From positions 188,212 to 252,211 of the forward strand of contig WBMW01005496.1 in NCBI GenBank assembly GCA_013396635.1: a stretch of DNA of 64,000 nt, written 5' to 3'. Position numbers and translations under genes: made by a program. This stretch comes from Penelope pileata. Lineage: Eukaryota > Chordata > Aves > Galliformes > Cracidae. Shown piece after piece: positions 1 through 12,032 of this stretch (within the stretch, counting starts at the first letter, position 1; every line of letters begins with the position of its first letter). The notes under the pieces were generated by a model. That model did not search any database. It worked only from the letters and a program-made list of their open reading frames with translations, and was not told the origin of the DNA.

Positions 1-2604
1 CAGCTCCCAAAGGCCTCCACGGAGGAGGGAAACTCTCAAGGCAGAAAGGTGCTTCCTTATTACACACCTGAACTGCATTGCTCCAAACAGAACCTAACAC
101 AAACTTCTTTTTAAACGCTTCATTATTTTCATATACAAACTAAACTAAAAAATATATATATGCACAATCCATTTGGCAAAAAGTTCCTTCCTTTAAGCAG
201 CACACAGAAGTGAGTTGTGCAGCACAGCTCAGTCCTTGGCAGAGGATCTCCCTTCCCCTGGCTTGCAGGCCCTGTCACAGCTGACACAAAGTTCAGAGCA
301 GTTTCCATGCAACCGCTGCAGCACCGGCACGCTGCAATGGCACTGGCAGCCCATCCGAACACGGATCCGCACAGCACCGGCTCTAACTTTTCCTAAATTA
401 CATTGAAGATATTTGTTGAGATTAAGTGAAAGGTGCAGCGGCCATAAATCACAAATACTTGAGTACCTAGTAAGGCTGGCTGGAAAAAGGCTGTGCTGCT
501 CTTCCTACAGACTGCTATCCCCCACTACAGATGAGGACCGGCTCCACGTGCAGCCAGCCAGGCTCGGGTAAGGGCTGCTCTTCCAGCCCAGAAAATCAGC
601 GCTGCCAGTCTGTGAAAGCAGACCCGCTGGAGGTGCCCAGCAGATTCTGGGTCACATCCAGTCCTCGGAAGGGAGCGGGTTCGTCCTATCACACAGCTTC
701 ACCCAGTTCTTTACTAGCTCACGCGTCTGGCAACACTGAAGTTTAAAACAAAACAAACAAGTTCTTCCATTTCTTCCTCCAGAGGGAAAAAAAAAAAANA
801 TGGACACAAACAGCCCGCATGTTCATCCAAACAAATCCTGCTCGTGCAGATCCGCTGCAATAGTGCCCAAGGAGAGCTGCACTCCCCACGTTACGTACAG
901 AGGTCTTCGTTGTCCTCTTAGCCTCATGACAAGTTGCACTTCATTCCCTAAATAAACAATTCTGAAGTCATTAAAACGTAGCTCAATGCTGGCTGATGAT
1001 ACTTAATGAACAGAGAATTCCCTCAAGTGACTTTTGAACCATTTCCTTTAATGTTTGGTTGACACATAAACAAACACTGCCAAAAAAAGTTCAGCACACA
1101 TTTCTGAGATGTTCCTATGGGAAAAACAGTTCTGCTTTTCCCACTGGGATTGGTAAAGTCTCTAAAATTAGAGAGTTTGCCACACCAGAAATGCAAAAAA
1201 CCTTTAAAGCAATCTCCCACAGGCTCAGAGGACTTCCCGGAAAGAATTCAGCACCACACAGAGCTCCCAAAGCCTGCCCTGCCGACCGCTCCCCGTCCGC
1301 CTGCTGCAGCGCGGGGAGTGCCAGCAGCGTGTCACCGCTCGGCAGAGCCCATCAGCAGGCAGTGCCTGGAGGTGTTCTCAAAGGCAACAGGAGCCCCTTT
1401 TCAAGACTGCAATGGAAGCTGAAAAACAAGCAGGGAACAAGTAGAGGCGGCTCCAGCTCACGGCGGCACAGACGAGGTTTGGATACAGCATGTTCCCATG
1501 GCACCTAATGCCTGTGATCAGCTGCTCTGCCTGCGGTGTCAGGGAAGGCTTCTAGCAGGGTTTGAACTTTCTAGAAAAGGGCAACGTTACTTAACATCCC
1601 ATTAGCAGGATCTGTAAACCTCACTAGAACACAGACTGAGGCAGACCATCCCTCCCTGCTTTTACTTGCTCTTGTGGCTCTCCACATTTATTTGTTTTTA
1701 AGCCTATCTGAAGAGCTAATTTTGTCATTCATTTGAGCTTGCATAAGCCACAGAAACCTCTTACTAAACAGGAGGTTCACGGAGCTTGTAGTAACCGATC
1801 CTTTGTTTAGTCACAAACTCGTGCGGCAATAGAACGCGGTGCGTGCCCGTACAAGCTGCGTCAAAACCAACATGCGATGCTTCCCTGCCTTCCTCCAAGT
1901 AAGTGGGAAAGAAAAGAGTCCTCGTCCCGGGTCTCCTCCAGGAGCCATGTGTTACCCCTGCTCCTAGGAGCCAGACTCAAGCCCCGACCTCGGAGGAAGT
2001 CACCCCACCGCCTCACCCACCAGGGAGCTGCTCTAGCCCAGCTGCTCCCCTCACCACCCTCGGCCTTCACAGGGTCCTGCAGAAGCCAAGGAGAAGTGTC
2101 CCCTCCAGCCTGCCACAGCCCGTCAGCCCAGGGCTCACTGCGGGGACCGGTGCCAGGTGCCCACAGCTGAGCACAGAGTGCCCCAGCTCCACCACCCGAC
2201 CGCGGCTGCAGAACGCCTGCTGCCTGAAGCAAGCAGTGCTGCTTGCTCCCCAAGCTCTTCTGCAGAGCTGACAAGTCCTGGCAGCTCCAGAATTGTTGCT
2301 CTACAGCACTCACGTATGCCCCTCTTCGGGATTTGAGGATTACTGGTGTCCCCACACAAGGGTCTGCAGCAACAGGTTCTGCCACCTGATGCTGTGGGTT
2401 CCCAATTCCTGCTTTGTTGAATGCCATGTGCTGTGTTGCGAAGAAACGCCCCAACAGCCTCATTTCAGCATGTTTGGCACCCCTACGTCACAGACAAGGG
2501 AGCTGCATGGCTTCTGTGTGCGCACCAGCACCCTGCTGCACGCGCTTCATTTAACTCGTTTAACGCTGGGTCTCTGAGGATCGAACAACCACGGGCTCCC
2601 GTGC
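1..2604. other. No gene recognised; mixed AT-rich and GC-rich unique sequence
   Basis: 1-1150 is relatively AT-rich (AATAAA on plus near 949, an A12 tract at 787-798 followed by a single N at 799) and reads like 3'UTR or intron, but I find no coding exon beside it. 1150-2604 is GC-richer with many short open frames in all directions and no splice-bounded exon. No repeat family is recognisable. Confidence 0.5.
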
Positions 2605-3771
2605 GTGACCCAGCGCCGTGGGCAGGCAGCAGACAGGCCATGGGAGCAGGAGGCAGCTCGGATCCTGCTCGCGCTCCCTGGGAGGCCAGGTCCCGCAGGA
2701 TGCTGCGTCTGCTGCCGCAGGGAGGAAAGCACCCAGACACCTCATTCCTGGGCTGCCTCCTGCAGCCCCACTCACACTGATGCTCCTTTCCCATTCACCT
2801 TCCCCATATGCTCCCCAGCAACTGCCAGCGACCCTTCCTGTGACCACAACATGGATGGGCCGTCATGGAGGAAGGGCAAGGCCCAGCCTGAGGCCTTCAC
2901 CCCGCCGTGCTCTGCAGGCCCTGCGCCCAGGCCTCGTGTCAGGGAACCAGGCCCTGGGCTCCACAGCCCCCGGCAGCAGCGTGGCACCAGGGGGCAGAGG
3001 GCACGTGGGGACTGGGGGGGCACGCTCCAAGCTGGGGTCCACAGGCGGGACGCTGCCCTGGGGCTGCCCTCAGCATGGCTGCCATCCCCTGCAGCCCGGC
3101 ACGTGTCAGTACATGGGGTCACTAAGCCGTGTCCGTCTGTGCTGCAGCAGCACAGCTCCCATCCTGGGGGCGATGAACAGCGTGCTCAGTGTGACCGGCT
3201 CTGCCCTCCTGGTGGATCCCAAGGCACGAGCAGCACCCAGCAGGCAGGCTGCCGTCCTCAGGCTTTAAGTAAAGAACGAGGAACAGGGCGAGAGCCGTCA
3301 GGAGGAGGCAAGCGCCCACAGGACGAGAAGGGGGAAAGCCATGGGAGGTGGAGAGGGAATGCATGTGCAGGGGGTGGAGACGGACAGAAAAGGGAAAAAA
3401 GTAAACAAATGGCAAATCAGCCTGTCAGAAACATTGTAAGATCTGAGGGCCTGGCTGGTGTTATACGTGAAACACCCCCTGAAGCCAGATTCTGTGGTAA
3501 GAAAACATACAATGAGGACTTTGGAAAAGCAACAAAACCTTTAAAATTCCACCTTTGTGAGCGTGCTAGTACAAACAGCGAGCACACGGGCTCCTGCGTG
3601 CAGCACTCCTGCAGCACCCCGCTCTCACCATGCAGCTCCCCAGCCCAGCATTTCGGGAGCGAGCCCTCTGCCCAGCAGCGTGGGGAGCGGGCAGGGCGCA
3701 GGCTGCCAGCCCCACCCGCCTGCTGCAAAGCCAGGGACAGAAGGCTGCAGCTGGAACGCGCCCTGCGCTAA
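2605..3771 (+). other. Long uninterrupted reading frame, 388 codons, coding status doubtful
   Basis: This is the longest gap-free stop-free ATG/GTG frame on the plus strand. It starts with GTG; the first ATG is some 80 codons in. The inferred peptide is Pro/Gly/Arg-rich at first, then more balanced (for example EARFCGKKTYNEDFGKATK in a stretch below 50% GC), and ends in an Arg/Leu-rich tail. There is no domain, signal peptide or homologue that I recognise, and no good acceptor at the front. A donor TCTGTG|GTAAGAAAA sits inside. Most likely chance, but the AT-richer final third staying open is unusual. Confidence 0.15.
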
Positions 3772-6700
3772 TTCCTCCTGTAAACAAATGTTCCTGCTGC
3801 TAAAGATGACGCCTAATCACGACGAGAGGAAAGATGGTGAGACAACCTTCCGGGTTTCCTGCTTAGGGAGGTGGGCACTTCACAGCCTCCAATTAAACCC
3901 TTCTGCTCAGAGGCTTGTAAAAGTCTGCTAAAAAGTTATTACTCATATGTTCAAAAGCAACTTGTCCCTAAACAACTCCATTTTGGATTACAAAAATCGC
4001 TCTGCAACATCTGTGTTGCTCCAATCTTCTTCAGCAAGTTAGAGAAAGCTTTTCAGTTTGAAGTGGACATGGACACACACTGACACACCAGCACCGTGCT
4101 GCACAGCTGCATGGGGTCTGCAGCTGACGGACACTGCGAGGGGAGCCCGCCCTGCTCTGCCTCCAGCCCACGAGATGCAGCCACACCACATGGAGCTGCG
4201 CTGCCAGGACCTGCCGTGAGGGCACTGGGCTGCAGGGAGCTGCCCACGGCAGGGTCACCACGTGCTGGGATGCTGGCACCAGAGTGCTGTGGGAACATGA
4301 GCACCTCCCTCCTGGTCAAGTGGGCTGCAAGGGATGTAATGGAGACCTTGTCAAAACCACGTGTGAGCGCATCCTTCCTGTACGTGTTTGTCGCTGCCAC
4401 CTCAGGACTATGCAAAGGGCGAGCCACAAACCTGGGCCGACCTCCCACAGCCACCCCTCACTTGTCCAAAGCGGGGACACAAGCAGTTTCACCATATCCT
4501 GTACATCTGGAGAAGTCTTCTTGTGACAAGGCCCAGCGCGGGCACGGCTGCTGCTGCAGCCCCACCAGCACCACGACCACTTTGCTGCTGGGCAACGCCC
4601 AGGGCTGCAGCCGCAGAGCCCAGCAGCTCCAGGGGCCGCGAAGCAGCCCCGGGGCACGGCAGCTGCGAGCAGCAGGCTGCAGCCCCCACACAGCCAGGGC
4701 TGCTCGGCAGCAGCACTGCCACGCTGGGCCCCCCCGCTTTGCTCTGCGCACATCTGGGCCAGCAGCTGCAGGCAGCACGGTCCCACAGCGCCCTGCACAA
4801 GGTGCAATGGATCCCTCCGTTACTGAACACGACAGGAAAAAGGCACAGGCACTGAAAAGGGTAGCACAACTGTTTTCTCCTCCCCACGGCCATCCCCATG
4901 TAGCTCAGGAAGTTCCAGGAAGGACCAAACTCTGATCTGCCTCAGTTTCACCTTCTACAGAGGGCACGTGGAATTCAGCACAACAAAGGCTCCCCCAAAC
5001 CACCACAGAGCAGCAGAAACTGAGAAAAACGTTTATTTGAGATTCTGCCACACGAAAGCAAAGAAACTGAAGAAGGCAACAACACCTAACAAGGTACCAG
5101 CGGACAGCACACAAGATTAATAACAACAAAACCAACAATCACAAGGAGCCAAGTGCTCTCCTCTGCTCCACCCAGACTCAGCGAAGAGGAGGTGCCTCGA
5201 CCTGCAATGAACTGCGCCATGCTAGCACTGACACCTGCTTGGAAACCAACGCCTAAATAACACCTCTTCCATCCTAACACATCTGAAATACTCCACAAAA
5301 TTCAGACAAATCCTTCTGGAGGGAAAAGCAAAACAAAAACAAAACAAAGAAAAATGAGATAAATAGCAACAGGAAAACAGCACAAACCCACGACCTCCAT
5401 GGCGGAATGCCGGCTCAAGGCACAGCTACCCGACACCACCACGGACCCACACCCCGCCCTCCAGGACCAGAAAGCCAAGTTCAGGCGACAGGGACACAGC
5501 CCCCCGGGGAGCACCGCCCATCAGAAGAGCTGGCTGCTTTGAAAGCAATTATGGGAAGTGCTACTACGTCAAACTCAGCCAGCAGGCTGCCAGCCCTACC
5601 AGGAGTCAGGGACACCCCGGGTTCGCACCCAGCACCGGAGCAGCAGGCACGCTCCTGGCAGGAGCGGGGCTCGCAGCAGCGCTGGGCAGGACGCTCCCGT
5701 GCCCGAGCAGCCCCGCAGCACGGCTCAGCCCCCGGCCGGGCACGGCACCGGGAGGCAGTGCTGTGCAGACAGCACCGGCGGTACGGCAGGGACGGGACCC
5801 GGGGAGAAGCAGCGATGCTCTTTGTGTGTCCTGTGCTGGGAGAGAGCGGCCACGAGGATCGCTCAGTGCAGCCCCAGCCAGGGCCACCCGAGTTACCCCA
5901 CACCAGCAGCTACAGACCTGGCCAGCAGCTCCCTGAGCCGCTTCCCCTGCTTGTCACTTAACCAATGGAACCACACCGCCTGCGTGGCCTTGGCTTTTAC
6001 CTCCCCTCTCCACTGCCACAGGATAAGGCTGCCCCAGGAACTCGGTCTCTCCCACCAGCAGAGCCACATGCATTGAGCGGTGCAAAGAGCAGCAGCACTG
6101 CAGAGCGCCCGGCTGCACGGAGTATTTCCCAGCCCAAGCCAGAATTTTGGAACTTGCATGGCTAAGCCTGCTGGGTGTAGTCGAGATGTTTACCCCAAAA
6201 ATCTACACCCAAAGGTTTAAAATAACTTGGACTGGTAAAGTCATCTGGGACTGAAGCAGCGCTCAGCCCCCGAGCTGCACCGTTCTGACAGCTCTGCCCC
6301 AGGGCCCCATGCAGCCGGGGCTGCTCCGCACGGGGCAGCGGGACCGCAAGGCCACTGCCTGCCTGCAGCAGGAGCAGCCAGACCCTGCATGACACCCGAA
6401 CAGGTCCTGGCTGCACAGATAATTAAATACAGTCACTAAACACGCCGTCAGGAGAGCTCCTCCAGCACGCACAGCCCCATAGGCTGCCAGGTGCATCGCA
6501 CAGTGGAGGGGGTGGGACAGGCAGGGCTGCCCCTCTGTGCCCACCTGAAACGGGGACAGCAGGAGGAAAACGGTGGATAAGGGAACAGATCACAGTGTGT
6601 TACGTACAGCCCCATGCTGGGGAAGGGAGGAAGCAAGCAGCAGCGACCCACAGGCGGCCCACACTCATCTGCTGCTGCCAGCAGGAGCACCTGGTCCTAC

Positions 6701-6889
6701 AGCAGGAAAGGTGCCACAGCGGGACAGCACTGAGTGCTGCAGGCAGACAGAGGAACCCAAACCCCTCTGCACTCGTGGTGGCAAAATGCACGCGTTGATG
6801 CAGCCCTGCAGAACGCCTGCAGACCCAAGAACTGCTTCATTAATGGCTGTAACAGGGGAGCCGAGGGGGCAGCCTCGCGCAGTGCCTCT
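3772..6889. other. No gene recognised
   Basis: GC-rich sequence alternates with an A-rich plus-strand segment at about 4960-5400, which includes an antisense AATAAA near 5030 and A/C-rich runs near 5330-5390. A moderate CpG cluster lies at about 5620-5830, perhaps an outlier of the island at 6890. Nothing codes for a recognisable protein. Confidence 0.5.
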
Positions 6890-8240
6890 GCTGCTCCGCT
6901 GTCCCAGGGCCACGAGTCCTGCGGGGCCGGAGCAGGGCTGCAGAGAGCAGCCGGCCCCGAACAGCCTGTCTGCACGCAGCGGCAGCTCGAGGAGTGGAAC
7001 AGGAAGAGGGAGCGGGGAGCCCGCGGGGCTGCGCAGCCCGGCCGAGGCGGCACCGGGGAGGATCCCCCCAGCAGAACGGTGCGCGGCCGACGCTCCCCGC
7101 TCCTCAGCGGCGCCCCGGGACCGCCCGGCCGGGAGCAGCCCCCTCTCAGCGCCGGGAACGGGCAGCAGAGCCCCGGTGCCACGGCGCAGCGCTCCGGGAC
7201 GCGGCCCCGGGGCTGCCGCAGCTGCGGAGCTGATGTCGGTGCCCGTTCGCCGCGAACCGACGCGCAGAGCTGCAGCGACACTTCGGGAGCGCCCCGCGGG
7301 CGCGGCGCAGCGCTGCGGGCGGCCCCANNNNNNNNNNNNNNNNNNNNNNNNNNNNNNNNNNNNNNNNNNNNNNNNNNNNNNNNNNNNNNNNNNNNNNNNN
7401 NNNNNNNNNNNNNNNNNNNNNNNNNNNNNNNNNNNNNNNNNNNNNNNNNNNNNNNNNNNNNNNNNNNNNNNNNNNNNNNNNNNNNNNNNNNNNNNNNNNN
7501 NNNNNNNNNNNNNNNNNNNNNNNNNNNNNNNNNNNNNNNNNNNNNNNNNNNNNNNNNNNNNNNNNNNNNNAGGGGCCCCGCGCGGCTCTTAAAAGGGCAA
7601 CGGCAAAACCCCCGAGGGGCCGTACCGCACCGCCCCGTCGGGCCCAGCGGCGGCTCACCCGTGTGGGGCGCAGCCCCGGCTGTGCCCGGCGGGCCCTGGG
7701 GCTCCGACACCAAACCGCCCCCACCCACAGCTCTGAGCAACTCGACCGAGCTGCGCGGTCCCTGCTTGTCGCGGGGCAGCGGGACCGGATGGCCGCTGGG
7801 GGTCCCCGCCGGCCCCCGCCGTTCCGCGGCTCTATGCCCCGCAGGCCCCGCAGAGCCCCGGGCAGCGCTCCCGCCCGGGCCACGCGCACCTGAGCGGCCT
7901 CAGCCGATGCGCGGCACCGCCCCAGCGGGGAACGGCCCCGGGCCCGGGGCACCGCGCGCACTGATCGGGGGCAGAGCGGGGCGGGGGGGCCGCTGCCTGC
8001 GGAGCGCCCCAGGCACAGGGCGGCCAGAAGGAGAAACGCTCCGCGGGGCCGGGGCCGCGCTCCGCTGGGAGGGGCGAACGGGAAAGGCGAGGAAACAAAA
8101 CCCAGTGGGAACGGTGCGGGTGTGCCCGTGCCGGCAGCGCTCGGGTGCGGGACGGGAGCAGCGCGGGGCGGCGGGGGCGGTGCGCGCCGGGACGGCCCCG
8201 GCTTCAGCCTCAGCCCGGCTTCAGCTTCAGCCTCCCCCAG
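6890..8240. promoter_or_regulatory. CpG island, likely promoter, split by an assembly gap
   Basis: CpG dinucleotides are dense from about 6890 to 8240, far above the flanks, and extend on both sides of the N gap. GC-box cores (GGGGCGGGG) occur near 7978, and near 8166 the sequence is GGGGCGGCGGGGGCGG. There is no TATA box I can pick out, as expected for this promoter class. On the plus side a good splice donor (CTTTG|GTAAGTTC) follows at 8516; on the minus side weak donors lie near 7661 and 7890. Transcription direction is not decided and no conserved first-exon peptide is seen. Long open frames through it are a by-product of base composition. Confidence 0.6.
7328..7570. other. Assembly gap, 243 N
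   Basis: A run of N lies inside the CpG island. It probably marks sequence that was too GC-rich to read. A first exon or transcription start may be hidden here. Confidence 0.99.
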
Positions 8241-8777
8241 AGCTTCGGCCAGAGCAGCTCCCACGTAACAGTACTGAGGATATTAGGGGAAAACAGATTT
8301 CCATCTGTTCTTTAGAAACAGACAAACTCTAAAGCCAGCCATTTTTTGCAGCGCTGTCCTCTTGCTGCTCACAGCCCCAAGCACCCCCTGCCCCCCCGCT
8401 CAGCCCATGGCCCTTCTGCCGGGGGTGGCCCTGCGCTCAGCCTGGGGCCGGGACAGCACAGCCGCCCCCGCGGTGTGACCGTCCTTCAGTTGGTTCGTGG
8501 ATTCCTTAAACTTTGGTAAGTTCTCCTTTCGAAGCTGCATGGAAGAGATTAACTGCAACACCCTTGGCAATCAGAAGACATTGGTTAAGAAATCTGCTCA
8601 CAACGCACCTCAGACCTGAATAAAGCAATGCATCACACGCGGCAGGGTAACGCGTTTCCTTGCAGCAGCTGTTGGTGCTGCACCGCTGTGCTGTCTGCAG
8701 GTGGGAGCCCCTGCCCTGCGCGCTGCCCAGCACGGAGCAGAGCTGCGCTCCCACGGCTCTGGCCCTGTCCATTGCAC

Positions 8778-8873
8778 GGGGTAAGGGACAGAGGACGAGG
8801 GATAGGGGATGGGGGATAGGGGCAAGGGACAGGAGATAGGGGACAACAGATGAGGGACAGGGGATAAGGGAGG
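8778..8873 (+). repeat. GGGATA-type purine-rich tandem repeat
   Basis: About twelve degenerate 7-8 bp units of the type GGGATAG or GGGACAG, all purine-rich on the plus strand. It contains four G-runs (8805-8808, 8811-8815, 8819-8822, 8826-8828) with loops of 2-3 bases, a classical G-quadruplex motif. Confidence 0.8.
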
Positions 8874-10106
8874 GAGCTGCTGCGGCAGCCACGCAGCCGC
8901 TCTGCAGCCACAGCTCACTCCCGTTGCATCCTTATGGAGTTACTAATGGGCTTTTGCTTGTATTAGAAAGATCCTTAAGAAGAGCTTTTTATAATGTCAG
9001 GAAAAACAAAATTTAAAACAAAAACCAATGCAAAAACTCCTACAACAGATTAAAATCCTTAAACGCAATGTAATATTTTGCTGCCTGAAAGCTCTATTAC
9101 AGCCCTGAGGGATGGGCTGTGTTCTTCTCAGAGATGGGTCTCAGTGGGTTCAAATGGTGCATTCTGTACTTTCCAGACTGCACAAAACATCCTTACAGGA
9201 AAATGTCCCAGAGCCTCACTGTTGTTCCTGGGTTCACTCTCTGGACATGAGGGAGGGCCCCTGGCTCTCCCTGAGTGCTTTGTGCTGTGGAGCCACGGGA
9301 ACAAGAGCTGTGAGAGCCCGGAGTGACACACGGGGCTCTGCCACGGCCGGGCTGCACCCTGCTGACTGCTGAGCACCGTGCTGAGCCGGGTGGGCTGCAG
9401 GGCGCTGGGACTCACTGCAAGTCCTTGTGAAACACGTCTGAACTGGAGCACAGCTCCAGCTGTATCTCTCACAATAAATTGATTGGGATATTCTGTGCAT
9501 CAGGCAGAACTCCGCAGTGCCCTGCCGCTGCGCTAACAGCCCCGAGCCGCCCGCTGGGAGCACAGGAGCGGGGCTGCCCACAGCGCTGCGGGGACCGCAG
9601 CAGCAGAGCGGGCAGTGGGCTCTGCAGGACGGGTCCCCCCGGCATCCCCACCTACATTGCCTCATTCTGTATTGCTTCAGGAAAGAAGCCTCAACATCCA
9701 AATTGCAAAATGTGAAGGGCAATCATAAACGTTCTTAAGATATTTTGTGGCTTTAGACGCACACGGAGATCCGTAGCATGGCCGGATCTGTGGGAAGCCA
9801 GTTTTGAGTTGCAAGGAGCTCTGCCGGGAAAAACTGCACAACAACCCGTCCCCTGGCAGCAGCAGTGCCGGTAGAGCAATGCGGGGCGGACTCCTGCGGG
9901 CTCCTTCCAGCCGTCCTCTTCGCCACCGCCAGCACCGAGAGCCGGGCGCCTGCAAGCACTGCGGCGCGGGGCTGCCCCGGGGCTGAGCCCAGTGGGCATC
10001 GGCCCCGTTAGTGCACGGGGTCACCTTTCCCAGCAGCAGAACGGCACTGCCAGCGCTGCTCGCGGGACGGGGCCGCCGCTATCCCGGGGCGCGGTGCTGA
10101 AAGCGC
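8874..10106. other. No gene recognised
   Basis: An AT-rich pocket (8940-9090) is followed by GC-rich unique sequence. No splice-bounded reading frame stands out. Confidence 0.5.
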
Positions 10107-10229
10107 GGCTCAGCGCAACGCGGCACGGCACGGCTCAGGACAGCTCAGCACGGCACAGCTCAGCTCAGCTCAGCACTGCACAGCTCAGCACGGCTCAGCT
10201 CAGCACAGCTCTGCACTGCACTGCACAGC
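10107..10229 (+). repeat. CAGCTCAGCAC minisatellite
   Basis: Tandem variants of CAGCTCAGCAC and CGGCTCAG, with a 5/10-bp periodicity, very rich in AGCT and GCTCAG. The array is imperfect, with the most regular part at 10141-10205. It superficially recalls immunoglobulin switch repeats but no immunoglobulin sequence is nearby. Confidence 0.8.
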
Positions 10230-11452
10230 GCGGCCATGCTTAGCGCCTTTCTCCACTCCTGCACAGCAATTGTCGCTGCTGTACATTGCTTAGGAGGAAT
10301 CCATGTTTCAATGCACTGTGCAGTGTTCAGCAGGGACGCTGCTGCTATGCCTGCACCAAGGCCATCCCGGCCCCAGGCTGTCAGCTGGCTGTGCTAGGAG
10401 CAGGCAGGGAGAAGGAGTGAGACCCTTCTGCTCCCTTTCAAAGCCCCTCTGCAGCAGAACACAACTTGGCCAGCAGTGCTGAGGCTGCATGTGCTCTGGC
10501 TTCTGTCCAGGCAGCCACGGTGTGAGCGGGGCACAGCCACGGCGTGCAGAACTTCCGCTGTTACCATGTTTCTTGGACCCCAACACAGGGCTTCAGGCTG
10601 CTGGTGGATGATGTCCCAATAAAGCTCAGCTCCACCATTGCGTCGCTGTTTCTCTCCTATCAGACACCCTACAAGTGCTCTCAGAGCAGCACTAATGCAG
10701 CCATCGGTTTCTGTTGGCTCTGACCCTCTCTCAGACTCTGCAGTGCCACAGTGCACATTTCCAGAGGAGACTTAGCAGAACCCTTCCACCAGCTGAGGTG
10801 CAGCCCAGCCCAGCAGCTCCTCATCGCTGCTGTGCTCGTGACTGTCACCCGCCAGGCAGAGACTGGCAGAGAATGTTGTCCTTTGTGCACTTAAGACAAA
10901 CTTGATGCTGTGAAAAAGTACTTGAAGGCCATGGCAGAGACAGAGCAGGGACACGCTGCTCTCTCGGGGCGCAGGGACCCTCCTTGCTGGGCACCGTGCA
11001 GCCACCTCCTGCAGGCAGAGCACAGAGGGCAGCAGGCTTAATTGCCAGCCACTGCCGAGATCCCCGAGTTAATTACAGCAATTTGGCTTAGTCCTTGTTC
11101 TGCGGGTGATAATCTGCGCTTATGTTCTCACTGCCAAAGGCCACTTCTATTGTTGCGCGGCTTTAGAGATGCATAGGCAGTAGGAAAGCTTTTAGGACCG
11201 GATGGAACAGAGCAGAGCAGGGTGTGCACAGCCGAGCCCTGCCTGCCGCACGCCTGCCTCCCTGGGAGCAGCGGCACCAGGGGCAGCTGGCGAGCTGCCT
11301 CTCCTCCAGCTCCTTTCTGGTATATGCACATGCACATGTCATATATGTTTACTTCATTACTTCAACACCTCAAAGACATTACTTGGGAAAGGTGAGACAG
11401 ATTCCCAGCAGCCGTGGCCAGCACTGAGACATGCATTTCCCCAGGGAGCATG
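10230..11452. other. No gene recognised
   Basis: Unique sequence of medium GC. A good plus-strand donor (GGGAAAG|GTGAGAC) lies at 11390, preceded by AT-rich sequence, but no open exon with a clear acceptor precedes it. Confidence 0.5.
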
Positions 11453-11526
11453 GCTGCTGTGTCCTGCTGTGCTGTGCCCTACTGTTCTGTGCTGTGTCCT
11501 ACTGTGCTGTGCCCTGCTGTGCCGTG
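11453..11526 (+). repeat. 15-bp minisatellite, first array
   Basis: About five units of TGTGCCCTACTGTGC or its variants, imperfect. The same unit recurs at 11911-12032. Confidence 0.8.
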
Positions 11527-11910
11527 GCTTTCCCTGTGCTTCTGAAAAGTGGTATTTGTCACACTGCCAGTTTATAGCTGCAAGGAAAGCATTTTCCTAA
11601 AAGCAAAGAAGAAAACAAAACAGAAAATCACAGGGGGCTGTGAGCTGTGTGGAGGCACACAGTGAGACCTAACCGGCTCATCTTAGGCAATCCTGTACTG
11701 AAAACACAAGAGCCCTCATCCCAGGCCAGCCATTCCAAGCACGAGGATGGCCCACTCACTGGTCACTTTGTGTCACCAACGTGAGCTGGGGTCTCTCCAT
11801 GGCCCGCCCCTGTTTTACATCTCCCAGCACCTCTGTGCCCACATGGGCACCCAGCCAGCATCATGCTGGCACCCAGAGAGCTCCGTGTGGGCACCCCCCA
11901 CTCCCACCAT

Positions 11911-12032
11911 GCCGTGCCCTGCTGTGCTGTGCTGCACCGTGCTATGCTGTGCCCTACTGTGCTGCGCTGTGCCCTACTGTGCTGTGCCCTGCTGCACTGT
12001 GCCCTACTGTGCTATGCCCTGCTGTGCCATGG
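11911..12032 (+). repeat. 15-bp minisatellite, second array
   Basis: Eight units of consensus TGCCCTACTGTGCTG with variants (GCTGC, CTATGC). It is the same repeat as at 11453-11526, separated by about 385 bases of unique sequence. Confidence 0.85.

Noticed and set aside
5610..5635. CCGGGTTCGCACCC resembling a tRNA B box
   Set aside because: The invariant GGTTCGANNCC is not met, there is no A box at the right distance and no acceptor-stem pairing.
6573..8332. Very long open frames (339-532 codons) across the first N gap
   Set aside because: They are open only because N was translated as X and because CpG-island sequence has few stops. Starts are GTG or CTG-type and no domain is recognised.
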